Below are positions 49,365-62,732 of a DNA stretch of 64,000 bases, in pieces. Under the pieces are notes generated by a model. The model did no database searches and was not told the DNA's origin. It saw nothing but the letters and a program-made list of their open reading frames with translations. The translations under genes were made by a program, and so were the position numbers. The DNA lies in contig SEYY01000183.1 in NCBI GenBank assembly GCA_009176605.1, positions 1 through 64,000 on the forward strand, in the 5' to 3' direction. The stretch comes from Armadillidium nasatum. Lineage: Eukaryota > Arthropoda > Malacostraca > Isopoda > Armadillidiidae. Each line of letters starts with the position of its first letter. The stretch's first letter is position 1.

Positions 49365-49830
49365 GGTAAATACCATTGTAATTATAAAATTTTATTATCG
49401 ATATCTGAATTTTGAAATTGATTTAAAACTTAGAATTCTCGCAGAACATTAGTTCTAATATTAGAATTTTACAATCGATATCAACTTTGAAATTTGTTTA
49501 AGCTTAAGATTCTCGCAGAACATTAGTTCTAATTTTAGAATTTTACTCTCGATGTCTGAACTTAGAAGTTGATTGAAAACTTAAAATTCTCGCAGAACAT
49601 TAGTTCTAATTTTAGAATTTTAATCTCGATGTCTGAACTTAGAAGTTGATTGAAACTTAAAATTCTCGCAGAACATTAGTTCTAATTTTAGAATTTTACT
49701 ATCGCTGTCTGAACTTAGAAGTTGATTTAAACATAAAATTCTCGCAGAACTTTAGTTCTAATTTTAGAATTTTATTATTGATATCAGAACTTAATCAGAA
49801 CTATCTTATGATTCCGCAGAGCGTTAGCTC
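49365..49830. repeat. Tandem repeat, six units of about 76 bases
   Basis: The core TTCTCGCAGAACATTAGTTCTAAT recurs with GCAGAA at 49441, 49515, 49592, 49668 and 49744 and a diverged copy at 49816, giving spacings of 74, 77, 76, 76 and 72. Each unit also holds TTTTAGAATTTTA and a TCGATGTCTGAACTTAGAAG segment. The inner units differ at only a few positions. Inside each unit AGAAC...GTTCT forms a small palindrome. Confidence 0.92.
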
Positions 49831-49922
49831 TAATTTGAATTATATTACTACGATTACGATTTTTGGCTAATTGGAAAAATTATAACAAATTATAACCAGA
49901 CATGAATTAAAAGAACTTTAAT

Positions 49923-50052
49923 AAATAAGCAGAAGAAAGCGAATCTTTTGTGAATTACTATTGAATGTAAATTATAAACTAGTTACCAAAATAAGCATAA
50001 GAAAGCGAATCTTTTATGAATTATTATTGAATGTAAATTATAAACTAGTTAC
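49923..50052. repeat. Tandem duplication, unit 66 bases
   Basis: AATAAGCAGAAGAAAGCGAA at 49924 and AATAAGCATAAGAAAGCGAA at 49990 start two near-identical units ending ATAAACTAGTTAC. Confidence 0.9.
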
Positions 50053-51240
<1,188 letters not shown>

Positions 51241-51249
51241 CCGACTCCT

Positions 51250-52880
51250 GGAAGTGCACACACTTGTTACTTGTCTCGGGTGAAACCCCCTCCACTGTCA
51301 TCGATCTTCGTACATTCTCGATTCTTTAATTTCCTCCACACTTCTTCCCCTTTCCCCGACTGCCTCCTTGATGATGTTCTTCCAGTTAATTCTTGGCCTT
51401 CCAACACTTCTTCCCCATTGGTCTCCACTTGTAGAACTTTTTTGCATACCTAACATCATGCGTTCTCTTCATATGTCCGAACCATCACAGTTGCCCCTTC
51501 TCTATTAATGTCAGTATATTCTCAACCCCTAGCTCCTCTCTTATATCATCATTTCTTATTCTGTCTATTCTTGTCATCATTCTTAGTACCTTCATTTCAC
51601 AAGGTTGCATTTTACTCTTGACTTTAGTGTTCAGCATCCAAGCCTCATGTCCATATGACAGAATAGACCTTAATATTCTTTTGTACATTATTTTTTTAAC
51701 CTTACTCTGGATGTTCTAATCCTTAAACAAAGGGAATAGGGAAACCAGTGCCCAATTGAGGTTACCAGTTCTCTGATTCAATTCAAGACTCACACAATAT
51801 CTGTCTCTAGCCCCCTCCCCCCCCCCAGGTACTTAAAATTTTCTGTCTGTTTCCACCCTCCACCTAACATAATAGCCTCTCTTTTTTTCTTTACTAATCT
51901 TCATCCCTTGGTCATCAGCATCTCCTCCCATTCGTTGACAAATCTTGGTAATGCCACCCTGGTATCTGCAATTAGAGCAAGGTCATCAGCATAACCAAAT
52001 ATCTCACCACCCACACCCCTCTGTACCAATCTGCCACAGAAATCCATAAAAATGATGAACAGAATTGGAGAGAGCACACTACTCTGTTTCACTCCTAATG
52101 AAATTGCGAATCACTTAGTTTCTCCTATCTGAGATTTAACCTTACATAGGCTGTCTACATATGTACTCTTTATAGCTCTTATTAGTTTTCATGGCACCTC
52201 GTATTCCGCTCTCCCCAACACAGCTCATAAAATCCCTCTCGGCACCCTGTCAAAAACCTTTTTCCAGGTCAACAAAAGCCATATAAACCTTTTCGTTAAA
52301 TCCCCATCTCTTCTCACTAATCATCCTTAATGCAAAGATTAAATCAATAGTCGATCTACCAAGTCTAAATCCATACTGCCACTCTTCTAACTTTCCTTCC
52401 ACTATCTCCCTCGGTCTCCTTTCTAGAATTCTCTCATAAACCTTCGCAATGTGTGGTATTAAAGCAATTCCCCTGTAATTTCTACATTCAGTCTTATCGC
52501 CTTTTTTTAAAAAATGGGACAGATTATCGTCTTGTTCCATTCATTGGGCATTTTTTCATCATTCTAACATTTATATATTATTTTCTTTATCCATATCATC
52601 CCTTCCTTCCCTACATTCTTTAGAATTTCATCTTCTGCTGCCTTCCCATTTTTCCACTTTCCTATTGAGTATTTAACTTCTTCCAATGTAATTGGCCACG
52701 CTCCTCTTGCCACTTCGATCTTCTCACTGATATCCTCTTCCCTCATGATCCTCCTCCATGTTGTTCCTTACATTCAACAATGTATCAAAATTATCTCATC
52801 TGTTACTCACATGGACTGGGTCTGCTAGTAACTCTCCATCCTCGCTCTTTTTCATAAAGGTCTGAAACCACAGCTCTTAA
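51250..52880 (-). mobile_element. LINE (RT and C-terminal part), degraded
   Basis: Minus-strand order: AWPITLEEVKYSIGKWKNGK (about 52700), KKGDKTECRNYRGIALIPHI (about 52500), YGFRLGRSTIDLIFALRMIS (about 52370) and VYMAFVDLEKGF (about 52260). Then SSVLSPILFIIFMDF (about 52085), GYADDLALIAD (about 51990), LSYGHEAWMLNTKVKS (about 51650), MKVLRMMTRIDRIRND (about 51590) and GRPRINWKNIIKEA (about 51390). This is a coherent non-LTR RT with post-RT tail in several frames with stops. It is the same group as 60150-62045 and the fragments at 45890 and 48400. Confidence 0.85.
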
Positions 52881-53290
<410 letters not shown>

Positions 53291-53307
53291 CTGATTTCAC
53301 TTCCAGA

Positions 53308-56300
53308 AATGGTTTTTCGTTTGGAAGAACTTTGTAGAATTCAAATGGCCATTGAGCTTGCGAACAAATTAGAATTCAAAAAGGAAATTTTAAGACTGCC
53401 AGATCTTTCCGATTTTAGTTTGTGGGATGATGATAGGTGCGCACCGTGGTTTGAAAATATGGAGAAGAAAGTAATAGATGCATTGGGGAAATTGCCTTTT
53501 GGATTGAGAGAAAAAATACCAATATCTGTGGTTATTTTTTGTTTAACTCAGTCTATAGAATGGGCAAAATTTCATGAGGAAGAATTTGATTTGCCCTTAG
53601 ATTATAGTTGTTCCTTCCTAAAAAGTTCTTTTTTTACCTTCAAAAGGAATACTTAATAAAGAAAAGGCTGCAAGAGAGATTTTAAAGGACACTGAATTAA
53701 GCCCTTCCCTTAAATTTTGTATAGCTTGTCATTACTGTTTGTCTGATGTTATTCCTGTTTTATGGGAGCAGTTACCAGAAGACAAGAGACCCAAAATTGA
53801 AAATAAGGTTTTTGAAAATAGTTTTTCTATCGGTGGGCGCAATGAGATGGCAGATTTATGGTCTTACTCTTTGTTGGGAGAACTTCAAATTATAATGGGA
53901 AAAACCAATGACAGTTTTACATTATACAAATTTAAGAAGCCTTTAGAATGTAATTTTTGGCGTAGAGACTGCAGAGATGTGGCTTTCAAAAAGTGTTTTG
54001 AAGAGCTGAATGAATTAGAAAAAGAGGAGGCTCTGATTTTTACTAGAGATACATTGAAAATATTCTCTGTTAGTTATCTGAAGATTTTTGGAAGATGTGA
54101 AAGTGATACACTTCAGTATTTGTTTCCTCTTCAGTTATTTTTACCAGTTCAAAAATATCTTGAAATGGCAATATTTTTGCTTCGCCATTTAGATGAGAGG
54201 CAGTTAAAGGTGATCTTCCAGCCAAAATTGTTGTATTTTGTATTGTTTCATTTATTATGTTGGCCTTATCAACACATGTTTATGGATATAGTGAGTCAAT
54301 TTTGGGAAGTTTTACCCGACAAAGGATTTTGTTTACTTCTCTACAGGATAGTGAGTTTAATAAAAAATAAATCGTCTTCCAAGTTATGTGATTATCATAA
54401 CATTTTGAGAGAGTTTTGGGTGCAAAGTTCTTCATTTTTAAAAAGGTTTTTCTTTCGTTATGAAGGAATAAGTAGAAGAGGAATGCATAATGCGTTTATG
54501 CACGAAGAGGGAGATTATTATTTTATATTTGCCCTTAACTCACAATTTCAACGTTTAGATTGCTCGCGCATAATATGTGAGCTTTTTGGTTCTCCATTTA
54601 CCATTGAAGATGAAAAAATTATAAGACTGATTTTTTCAAGTGCAACCTTGGAAGAGAAATCAGATATTGTAAGGTTACAAGGGAATAGGATAGGTGAAAT
54701 ATCCTTTAAGGCTTGTGATCTAAGTAGAATTGATTTGTTTATTGAATGTTGTGTACCGAAAGGAGAAATTGAAAGTTTCAAAAAGGAACTATTTAATGAA
54801 GATGATGTAAAAGGATGTTTTATTTTCTTTAGTTCTTGACAATAAGGGGAAAGAGTTTCAAAAGATTCTGAATTGGGCTTTTTCTTCAGAGGAGATAAAA
54901 GAATGGCTGAAAAATTTCTTATTATATATGAGAGGCAGGATAAGCACTTTGCACTTTAGTAAAAAAATAAAGTTTATTGATAAGAGTTTGGAATGGGCTC
55001 TGTCTTCAAATGAAATTAAAAATTTTAAAGAAAGTGTAATTTTAGATGTGCGAGACATTTGGTTGCATAATGAAGAATCCTTATTATCAGGAGACTTTCA
55101 AGATATTGATTTCTTTTTGGAGTGGATTTTTTCTTCTAAAATAGAAATTGTAAAGTTTAAAAGAGATTTGGCATTTGAATCTATTGACTACATGGGATAT
55201 TCCTTCCTCAGAAGAGGCTTCAGTTCACTTAAAGAATTAATTAAATGGAGCTCTCTTTCCAAAGAAGAAAGCAAAGATTTCAAAAGAAAGGTTGCATTTA
55301 ATGAGAAAGTGATTGAAAACTACAGTAAGTTTGTTGTTGCACAAAGACAATTGTATAAAACAAATTCATTCATTCGATGGGCAGAACTGACAGAAACTGA
55401 AGTGAAAAATTTTAAAAGACTTTTAATATTTAATGTAGAAGGAAATGTATTTTCTTCCTGTGTTTCTTTTATATTAAATGGTAAAGGAGATTTTGTCAAG
55501 GAATTGGTTAATTGGACCCAATTTTCAAAAGAGGAAGTTAGGGAGTTTTATTCTCTTTTGCCAGAGAAACTTAATATATTTATTCATATTATCAGAGACA
55601 ATACCAAGTTAAATAATATAAAAGAATTTTTCAATGGGTTTCCTTTGTCTAAGAAGGAGATAAAAAGACACAAGAAAGATTTACTGTTTAAAAGTCATTA
55701 ACCTTATTGAATATTTTGTAATGGAAAACAGGTGGGATGAAATAGAAGAACTTTTAGGGTGGTGTTTCACCTCCAAAACAGAAATGAGTGATTTCAAGAA
55801 AAAGATTCCCTTAAAAATAAACAACATATGTTTGAATTTAATTTCATGTCAGAGATTTGATGATGTTGACAAGTTCTTTACTTGGACAGGCGTTCACAAC
55901 AGCTTGAAAAAGAGATTACTGAAAAAATTTATGTTTGACTATCGCGCTTATGAAATTGTCATATGGGTGTATATTAGGAGCAAAGAAAGAATGGATGGAT
56001 TATTAACCTTTTTGTCCTCAAATGACTTATTATCAAACAAATGGAAAGAAAGTTTTTTAATTTGGTATTATGAGTACGAAAAGAGAAGTGATTGTTTTGA
56101 TGTCAATTGCCTTAAAATTAGGAGACCCGATATTGGAGGATTTGAAATGCATCTAGACACCAATCTTCTTTGTGGTGTTTGTGGAGATTTCATTGAAAAT
56201 TGCAAACGTTTTATAAAATTGTTTGACAAACACTACAATAAATTGAAAGTCCGACCGAAAAGGAAACTTGAATCTTCTCTTCAAATTAATTCAACAGAAA

Positions 56301-56323
56301 CTAAAAGAAGTCGACATTGTTGA
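53308..56323 (+). CDS. Large alpha-helical repeat protein of an arthropod multigene family, with three frame changes
   Basis: A splice acceptor (ATTTCACTTCCAG) is followed by AAATG and about 1000 codons up to the stop at 56323. The start reads [21 protein letters not shown] middle block has [20 protein letters not shown] and [20 protein letters not shown]. From about 54840 a unit recurs every 50-60 residues: [107 protein letters not shown]. The end is basic (RPKRKLESS...KRSRHC). The frame changes near 53630, 54825 and 55690 and is otherwise open. These are either recent breaks or uncorrected indels, the first in a T run. An AATAAA lies at 56530. I recall similar proteins from orb-weaver spider genomes, of unknown function. 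Confidence 0.7.
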
Positions 56324-57332
56324 CATTATTTTTAAAATTGTATTCTCTTATTTTTTTTGTTTTTGAATTATTTTAATTAAAAACGTATGTTTTGTTTTGT
56401 TTTATTTTCCCTTAATTGCAAAAGGAAAATCCTCGAGTTAAATTGTTAAAATTTCTTAATTTTTAATTAATTTTGTATTACAAAATTCCCTTTTTCTTTT
56501 TTGACTTTATAAAAATTATTCTGAGTTGTAATAAAATTTTTCACTGTTCCAGTTGCCATGGTTCTTTAGGTTTATATACACTCTTTGTAATCTGTGAGAT
56601 CAACCACTTTTTTTTTTTTTAATACTCCATCTCTCAGAATATGCTCATTTTTGGTGTACAGGGTTTTTTCAATCCCTGAATTCATTTCTGAAAGTTATGG
56701 GTCAAACGTACTGACCTCGGTGATTTTGAGGTCATTGGCGAAGGTCACCTGCTTTCGATGTCTATAACTTGAGTAATACTAGTCATGAATTTATATGTTT
56801 TACATCTTTAGAATTGGAAAAGATCAAGGAATGCGAATATACAAGTTTTATATCCAATTTTTTTTTTTTTTTTTTTTTTTTTAAATGTTGACCAACATTT
56901 GAGGTCACGATTCGATCTCTATCTCATTCGTTGAGAGAAAAAGTTATAGATACAAAAAATGAAAACATTTATTTGCTATAAGAATCATCAATACAAACTT
57001 TGAGTATGCTTGTATTTTATCCATATTTGGGATTTAATGAAACATATGTTGAAGTTTAATTTTGATATTAGACCACATTAAAGGTATATACATTTAAAAT
57101 TTTTGGATGCAATTCAATCGATAATTTTAATTGAATAATTTAATTATTTAACTTCACAAGATAACTTATTTGGGGCAAAAATATTTTTATTAATATTGTT
57201 AAGGGGAATAAATATTTTACTTCTAAGAATAGTCAGACTCCATGCATTAGTATTTGAATTTAGTATTGGCACTTTTAAAACATTTTGAGACTTCTTGAAA
57301 TATGTACTGTAACTTTGGAGGAGGAGGAGACA
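56324..57332. other. 3' flank and unassigned repeat-like sequence
   Basis: The first 200 bases hold the likely 3' UTR with AATAAA at 56530-56535. From about 56590 the sequence (for example GTGATTTTGAGGTCATTGGC, with a T run at 56860-56882) has the look of the non-coding part of a DNA transposon, perhaps belonging to the gene relic at 57333. Confidence 0.4.
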
Positions 57333-58560
57333 TTATTGCCAATATGGAATCTCCAGGAACAGCATGTATCTTTCTTTCCTTGTGGGAAAATTATATGACC
57401 TGATTCCAAAGGTAGCAGGAGGCTCTAGAAAGTTGACAAAGAAATCATCAAATTCCTCAACAATTCCAAACCATATTTTCTTGTCATAAACACAACCAAT
57501 ATATTGGCCCACTTTTACATCTGTAACTTTTACAGCATTATGTACAGTGTCTCCAGGTGTATGTATGATCCTTTTCAAATCCCCTTTAGAGGAGCTTGAA
57601 ATGTCTTTAGATGTCTGCAAATCTATGCTTTAACTTTCTATTGGATTCTTCTTACAAAGAAATACTTGATATTTGAACTCTAAGCTTTCTCCATAAAACG
57701 AAACATTATCTTCAGGCGTGAGAATTTGCCCTGAGGTAGTTCTCTAAAAACTGGCTTTTTATTGTTCCCCCAATTCCATCACATGCAGACTTGCCATGAG
57801 AAGTGGCAAAGAAGTTTCACTCAAGTCAATCCATAATCTTTGTTATGATAGTAGAGGTTTTTAAAGTTGTATTTGTTTTTATACTGGCCTACACAACCGT
57901 CGGAAAAAGTGTATTTTCTTTAAATTGAGAAGACTTACTTTGAGATAAGGAATAAGCTTTGAAATGTATGTGTGAGCCATAACTGTATTGTGCGTTGTTG
58001 AATCAGAAAGGAAGCAGAAGTTCTTATGGCAGAGTTTATGTGAACCACTTGATTTCAAATAAACAATGAAAGGATGTACTGTACATTGGGAATTTTCGTA
58101 ATGGAAACCCTGAGCTGCATTTTGGACTAGGAATGAATAGTTTTCTGAAAAGTCTCCAACAACCACTGCTTCAGTGTGGAATGGCAAATTTTCTTTTAAG
58201 TCCTTAAAATAATGAGCTTGCTTCTGTGATGCAAAGTGATGTCGAGCCAAATTTGCAATTTTCCTACTGAGTGATGTAAGGAATTCATGAAGTATTTTCA
58301 CTTCAGTAATCATGGTGCATAAAATCAGTAGTCACCCACTGTTTGTACGACATTTATTCTGAAGCTGATTCTACTTATCAATTCAAGAAATGACAATCTT
58401 TACAAGTCATCATCATGCACTCTTCTCTTTCTGAATTACAGACACTGTAGTCCATAAGATCCTTATATGTTAGCCCCTTTTTATCCCAATGTAGCCAGTT
58501 GTAACTTTGGGTTAGAAAGTGGAATACTTGTTATTATTTTTATAAGAATTACAAAATATT
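57333..58560 (-). pseudogene. Relic of a repeat-borne metazoan protein family (FSDGC motif, Tudor-like tail)
   Basis: Minus-strand frames give AVVVGDFSENYSFLVQNAAQ, YENSQCTVHPFIVYLKSSG and CFLSDSTTHNTVMAHTYI. After small frame changes come FSDGCVGQYKNKY and FFATSHGKSACDGIGGTIKS. At the end KVGQYIGCVYDKKIWFGIVE and NFPTRKERYMLF form a small Tudor/SH3-like module. I recall this layout from many uncharacterised proteins copied widely in cnidarian and arthropod genomes, probably carried by a DNA transposon, but I do not know an accepted name. The Asp residues in DFSENY, SDSTTHN and FSDGC would suit an RNase H-like nuclease fold; this is inference. Frame changes and stops make this copy inactive. 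Confidence 0.65.
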
Positions 58561-59469
58561 TACATCACAAACTATTCTTGGCATTGGCATCAGAAAGTGT
58601 TTTGAAATTGTATCATTATTACCTAATATAAAAATGTTCATTCATTTCCTGAAAATTTTAACAAAATAAACAAGTTTAGTTAAAAGGGTGTTAGTATTAC
58701 TCTCTTGGCAGCATCAGAATTAACCAGTCAGTTGGGAAATGAAAACCACCACAACAAGAGAGACGTGTTATTAAAATTATACAAATTAAACTCGAGCAGT
58801 TTGTAAAGAAAATATAAATTTTATTCAGTCTTAACATTAAATATGAGACAACAATTTAAAGCGTTAAAAATTATGTAACTAATTTAGAGTACATTTATTT
58901 ACTCAGAAGAAAATTTTGAAAAAAAAAAAAAAAGGTAAAAATAAACTAATTTTTTAAAAAAATTTATTGTAAATATGTATTGTAAAAATTGCAATAAATG
59001 TTCTACCACATTTTAGTAATTTGGAATTATTTTATTTAAAAGGTACATTCATACTTCAACAAATTAACTGAAAAATAAATTTAACAAATATTGCAGCCAC
59101 CATGACTTCAATATAGACATAAAAGAAAACTTTTCTTTCTTAAACGATATTGTCTAAAAAATAATTATATACAACACACTACACTATAACGACAGTTTGC
59201 AAAGTTCAAATTACGTCATCCATAAGTTACAGATGCTAGCCAATTCATGTAGCATTTCACTTTTTAGCAAAGAAGGAAGTTGATATCTGTGGGAAAAAAG
59301 AAGTTTCCCTTCTAAGGGATGAATCAATCCCCTTTTGATGCTTGCTAGGCATCAATTATTTGATTTCAATAGGGACCTCTTTAGATTTCAGCAGAGCTGA
59401 ATTATCAAGTTCAATGGGAGCATTCAGCATGGTGGTGAAAGTGCTTCATGATGGCACAGAAGAACTACA
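58561..59469. other. AT-rich stretch, nothing recognised
   Basis: No gene or defined repeat seen. The last 200 bases may be a decayed front part of the Gypsy fossil that follows. Confidence 0.5.
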
Positions 59470-60150
59470 AGAAGATTGTGATGAGCGTGTGGAAAGTTTA
59501 AGCCATTAAATTTTAGATAAGAACAGACAGTTCAGAAATCTGTTAAAACTTTAAAAACTAAAACATATAAGTAACAAGTTATCTTTTTCAATGAAATTGA
59601 TGCCTGCCGAAAGAGTACAGAAGATATATGAAATCTATGGTGGATAAAGACACGCTCCTTTGGTTTAGAAAGGAGTTGTTCCATTTAAGGTTCTTGTGCA
59701 TTTGGCTATTACCTTTCACTAAGAATTAGCCCATCTAGGAAAGCATAAGTTGTATGAAGCATTGTTTTCAAGAGTTTGGAATCCATCAGTAAATAAAGTG
59801 GTAAATGACGTTTGTGTCACATGTGAGAGGTGTCAGTTATTCAAGAGTGGCCATCAAATGTATTCACCTCCAATTATTAAGATTGAAACTAGAAAGCCTT
59901 ATGAACTGGTGGCCATTGACTGCGTGAACTTTCCAAAGAGCAAGAGGAGTAATATTGGATGTCTTGTTGCCATGGACCATTTCAGTAAGTGGTTGCTTAT
60001 TGAACCTATATAAGACAAGAGAGGATCCACTATTACAAGAACTTTTAAAGAGAAATTCTTACCAACGAAGATTTGAGTCCCTCAGACAGTGTTATCAGAT
60101 AATGGAAGTGAATTCCAATCTGTGGAATTGAAAAGATATAATATGCCATG
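59470..60150 (+). mobile_element. Fossil integrase fragment of a Ty3/Gypsy-type element
   Basis: Resembles the integrase of the LTR element at 28430-29776. HLGKHKLYEALFSRVWNPSV and CERCQLF form the HHCC module; AIDCVNFP, AMDHFSKWLLIEPI and VLSDNGSEFQ form the DDE core. It is a different, older family member, broken in a few places, without LTRs in view. It ends where the LINE starts. Confidence 0.8.
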
Positions 60151-62045
60151 TAGGAATACGTAGAGAAGGGGAGGAGACGGTTCTGGGAATGCATGGTATA
60201 GGAGAGAGAAACATCGAAGGTGAACATCTGATTGATTTTGCCATTAGAAACAATATGGCGATAATGAACACTTTCTTCAAACATGAAGAGAGCAAGAAAT
60301 GGACGTGGTATAGATGGAGTACAGAGGAGCAGAGATACACGGAGAAATCAATGATTGATATGATGCTGACAAACGACAAGAGAATCTTCGAGGATGTGAA
60401 AAGTGTGCCCACAAAAAAGTTCAATAGAACAGGAAACTGTGGAAGAGAGCTGGGAAACCTTTAGGGAAGAAGTAGATCGAGTTGCAAGTGAAATAATGGG
60501 AAAAAAGAAAATCGGAGGAGGAAGAAAGAAGAGGACGGTATGGTGGAATGAGGAGGTTAGGAATGCCGTGAAACTCAAGAACAAGGAATATAGGAAATGG
60601 ATGAAAACAAGAACAGAGGAAAATAGAAGAGAATATGTGAGAGCGAGAAATCATGCAGAAGATATGAAAAGAAGAAATAAATATTCCATATGGATAAGAA
60701 TAGGAAGAGAATTGAAGGAAGATATGAAAGGCACAAGAAAACTTGTATATGGAATGGCCAAGAACATGAAAGCAAGTAAAGAACCAGAAAAGCTTGTGGT
60801 TTTGAATAAAGAGGGAGAACAGCTTCTGGAGGAGACAGAGGTAGCGGAAAGATGGAGAGAGTATTTTGAGGAGTTGCTGAATGTACAGGAAGAGGAGGAG
60901 GAGGTGGAAATAGTGGAGGCCCCTCCTAGAGAAAGACAAGGACCAGAGGAAACCAGATTCATTCAGTTAAAAGAGGTGAGAGAGGAAATTAAAATGTTAA
61001 GAAACGGGAAAAGTTCAGGATACAATGGACTCAGTAACGAGTACGAGTTATTCAAGACAGGGGACGGAATGACTAAGTGGTTAACATTAATATTCAACAA
61101 GGTATGGGAAGAAGGAAAAATACCAACAGAATGGAGGAAAGCAATAATCTGCCCAATACATAAAAAGGGAGATAGAAGAGAATGTGGAAATTATAGAGGT
61201 ATAGTGTTGTTAATAAGAGCGAGTAAGATATACGAAAGGATCTTGGAGAGAAGATTGAGGATGAAGGTTGAAGAATAAAATTGGAAAATGGCAACACAGT
61301 TTTAGACCAGGTAAAAGCATGACAGACTTGATATTCCATATGAAGATGCTGATGGAGAAAAACATAGAATGGAACAAGAAAGCGTTTGTAACATTCATTG
61401 ACTTAGAAAAAGCTTTCGATAGGATAAAAAGGGAAAGACTGAGAGTATTAGAAGACCCAGTGTACAACATTCCTGAGAAATTATCAACAGCTATTAAGAG
61501 CTTGTACGAAAAAACAATAATATGGTCAAAGGAGGAGGAGACTAGAAATGGTTTGGAGTGAAAACCAGGGTGAGAGACAGGGCAGTGTATTGTCACCATT
61601 GCTTTTCAGCACTGTACCTGGACAGCTGCATTAAAAGAATATGCATAAGAGAGAAGAGAGAACCCACACTGGTATACGCGGATGATGCGGCAGTGATAAT
61701 ATCAGGAACTGAGGATCTTCAGGAAGCTGTGAATAGGTGGAATGATGTGTTGAACTCTATGGGCATGAAAATAAACAGAGAGAAAACAGAAGTAATGGTA
61801 ATAGTTAGGGAGAGAGAAGATATAGAGGGGACTAGACTTTAAGTAGGCGAGAAAATTTAAATATTTGAGTGTGGTGTTCAGCGAAGAGGGAAGACTGGAG
61901 GACGAACTGAAGGGGAATAGGAAGATTCTCAAAGAATGTGGGAATGCTGTATCTGCTACTAAAGGAGAGAGGAATACCAACTGAAGTGAAGGTACTAATT
62001 TATAAAACAATAATCAGACCAATATTGTTGTACGGTTCAGAATGA
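60150..62045 (+). mobile_element. LINE (endonuclease end, RT, post-RT), degraded
   Basis: Plus-strand order: the end of an APE-type endonuclease (GIGERNIEGEHLIDFAIRNN, FFKHEESKKWTWYRW, SMIDMMLTND) and a charged linker open the series. RT blocks follow: NGKSSGYNGLSNEYELFK, AIICPIHKKGDRRECGNYRG, FRPGKSMTDLIFHMKMLM, FVTFIDLEKAFDRI, RQGSVLSPLLFS and TLVYADDAAVIISGTEDL. The thumb region is NSMGMKINREKTEVMV, and the copy ends near LLYGSE. The longest frame is 291 codons (60403-61278); three or more frame changes follow. Base composition is A- and G-rich on this strand. It probably entered the Gypsy fossil at 60150 and is truncated at both ends. Confidence 0.88.
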
Positions 62046-62450
62046 TGGGCAATGTTGTTTCGGAATCATTACGTAATTTCCTGTTAGTTTGCAATATGTC
62101 TTCAACTTTCATTCATCCTAGCTTAAACAATCAGTGGATGGATCCAACAGTACTGTTCCTTTTTTTCAATTATATATTTTGTACTTTATCTGAGCCCAGT
62201 GCTTTCCAAACACTTTTCCATTTAATAATTTCTTTCTTCAAAACTGGTTATATTTTGTTTGTATTACTTTTTTTTTTAATCTTCCTCTTAAGGGGTTATT
62301 ATTAGAAACGATCATAGTCAAATCTTGACTATAAGGCCATCCTATTCTTCATTCCAGCACAAACCTCAATATTGTTATACTTTTCCTAAATACCATAAAG
62401 CTCACTTCAAAAGAATTAAGTGACACTGGGAGCTTTTAAAGATAATCTAA
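62046..62450. other. Unassigned stretch
   Basis: No recognisable gene or repeat. Confidence 0.5.
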
Positions 62451-62715
62451 CTTTTTTTTTTTTTTTTTTTTACTATGTTCAACATTTCCATTACTATCAG
62501 GATCACCATCACATCACTGATTTTCCTGAATTCAATGTCAGAGTCTCTGATATTTTATCTCCTTCTCACGTTCGTATGCCATCAAATTACTCTTATATGG
62601 ATCTCCAACCTCCACTATGTAACACTTCTGCTCCCTCTTATCTTTAACAACAATGTCAGGTGGTCTACTGTGGGTGACTTGTGTCAGCTGGTATTACGCA
62701 ATATAATAATAATAA
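62451..62715 (-). mobile_element. LINE 3' end with poly(A)
   Basis: Minus-strand reading gives DIVVKDKREQKCYIVEVGDP and YKSNLMAYEREKEIKYQRL, the conserved C-terminal tail of a common invertebrate LINE ORF2, followed by about 21 adenines (T run at 62451-62471). Strongly 5'-truncated. It ends close to the stop of the zinc-finger exon, so it may sit in that gene's 3' UTR. Confidence 0.65.
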
Positions 62716-62732
62716 CACCTCTTCATTTTCTT

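Noticed and set aside
49365-49830. CRISPR-like array
   Set aside because: The units are contiguous 76-base tandem repeats without unique spacers, in a eukaryotic genome.
60421-60962. Minus-strand ORFs of 100-170 codons
   Set aside because: They are Ser/Phe/Leu-rich shadows of the LINE on the plus strand and have no domain.
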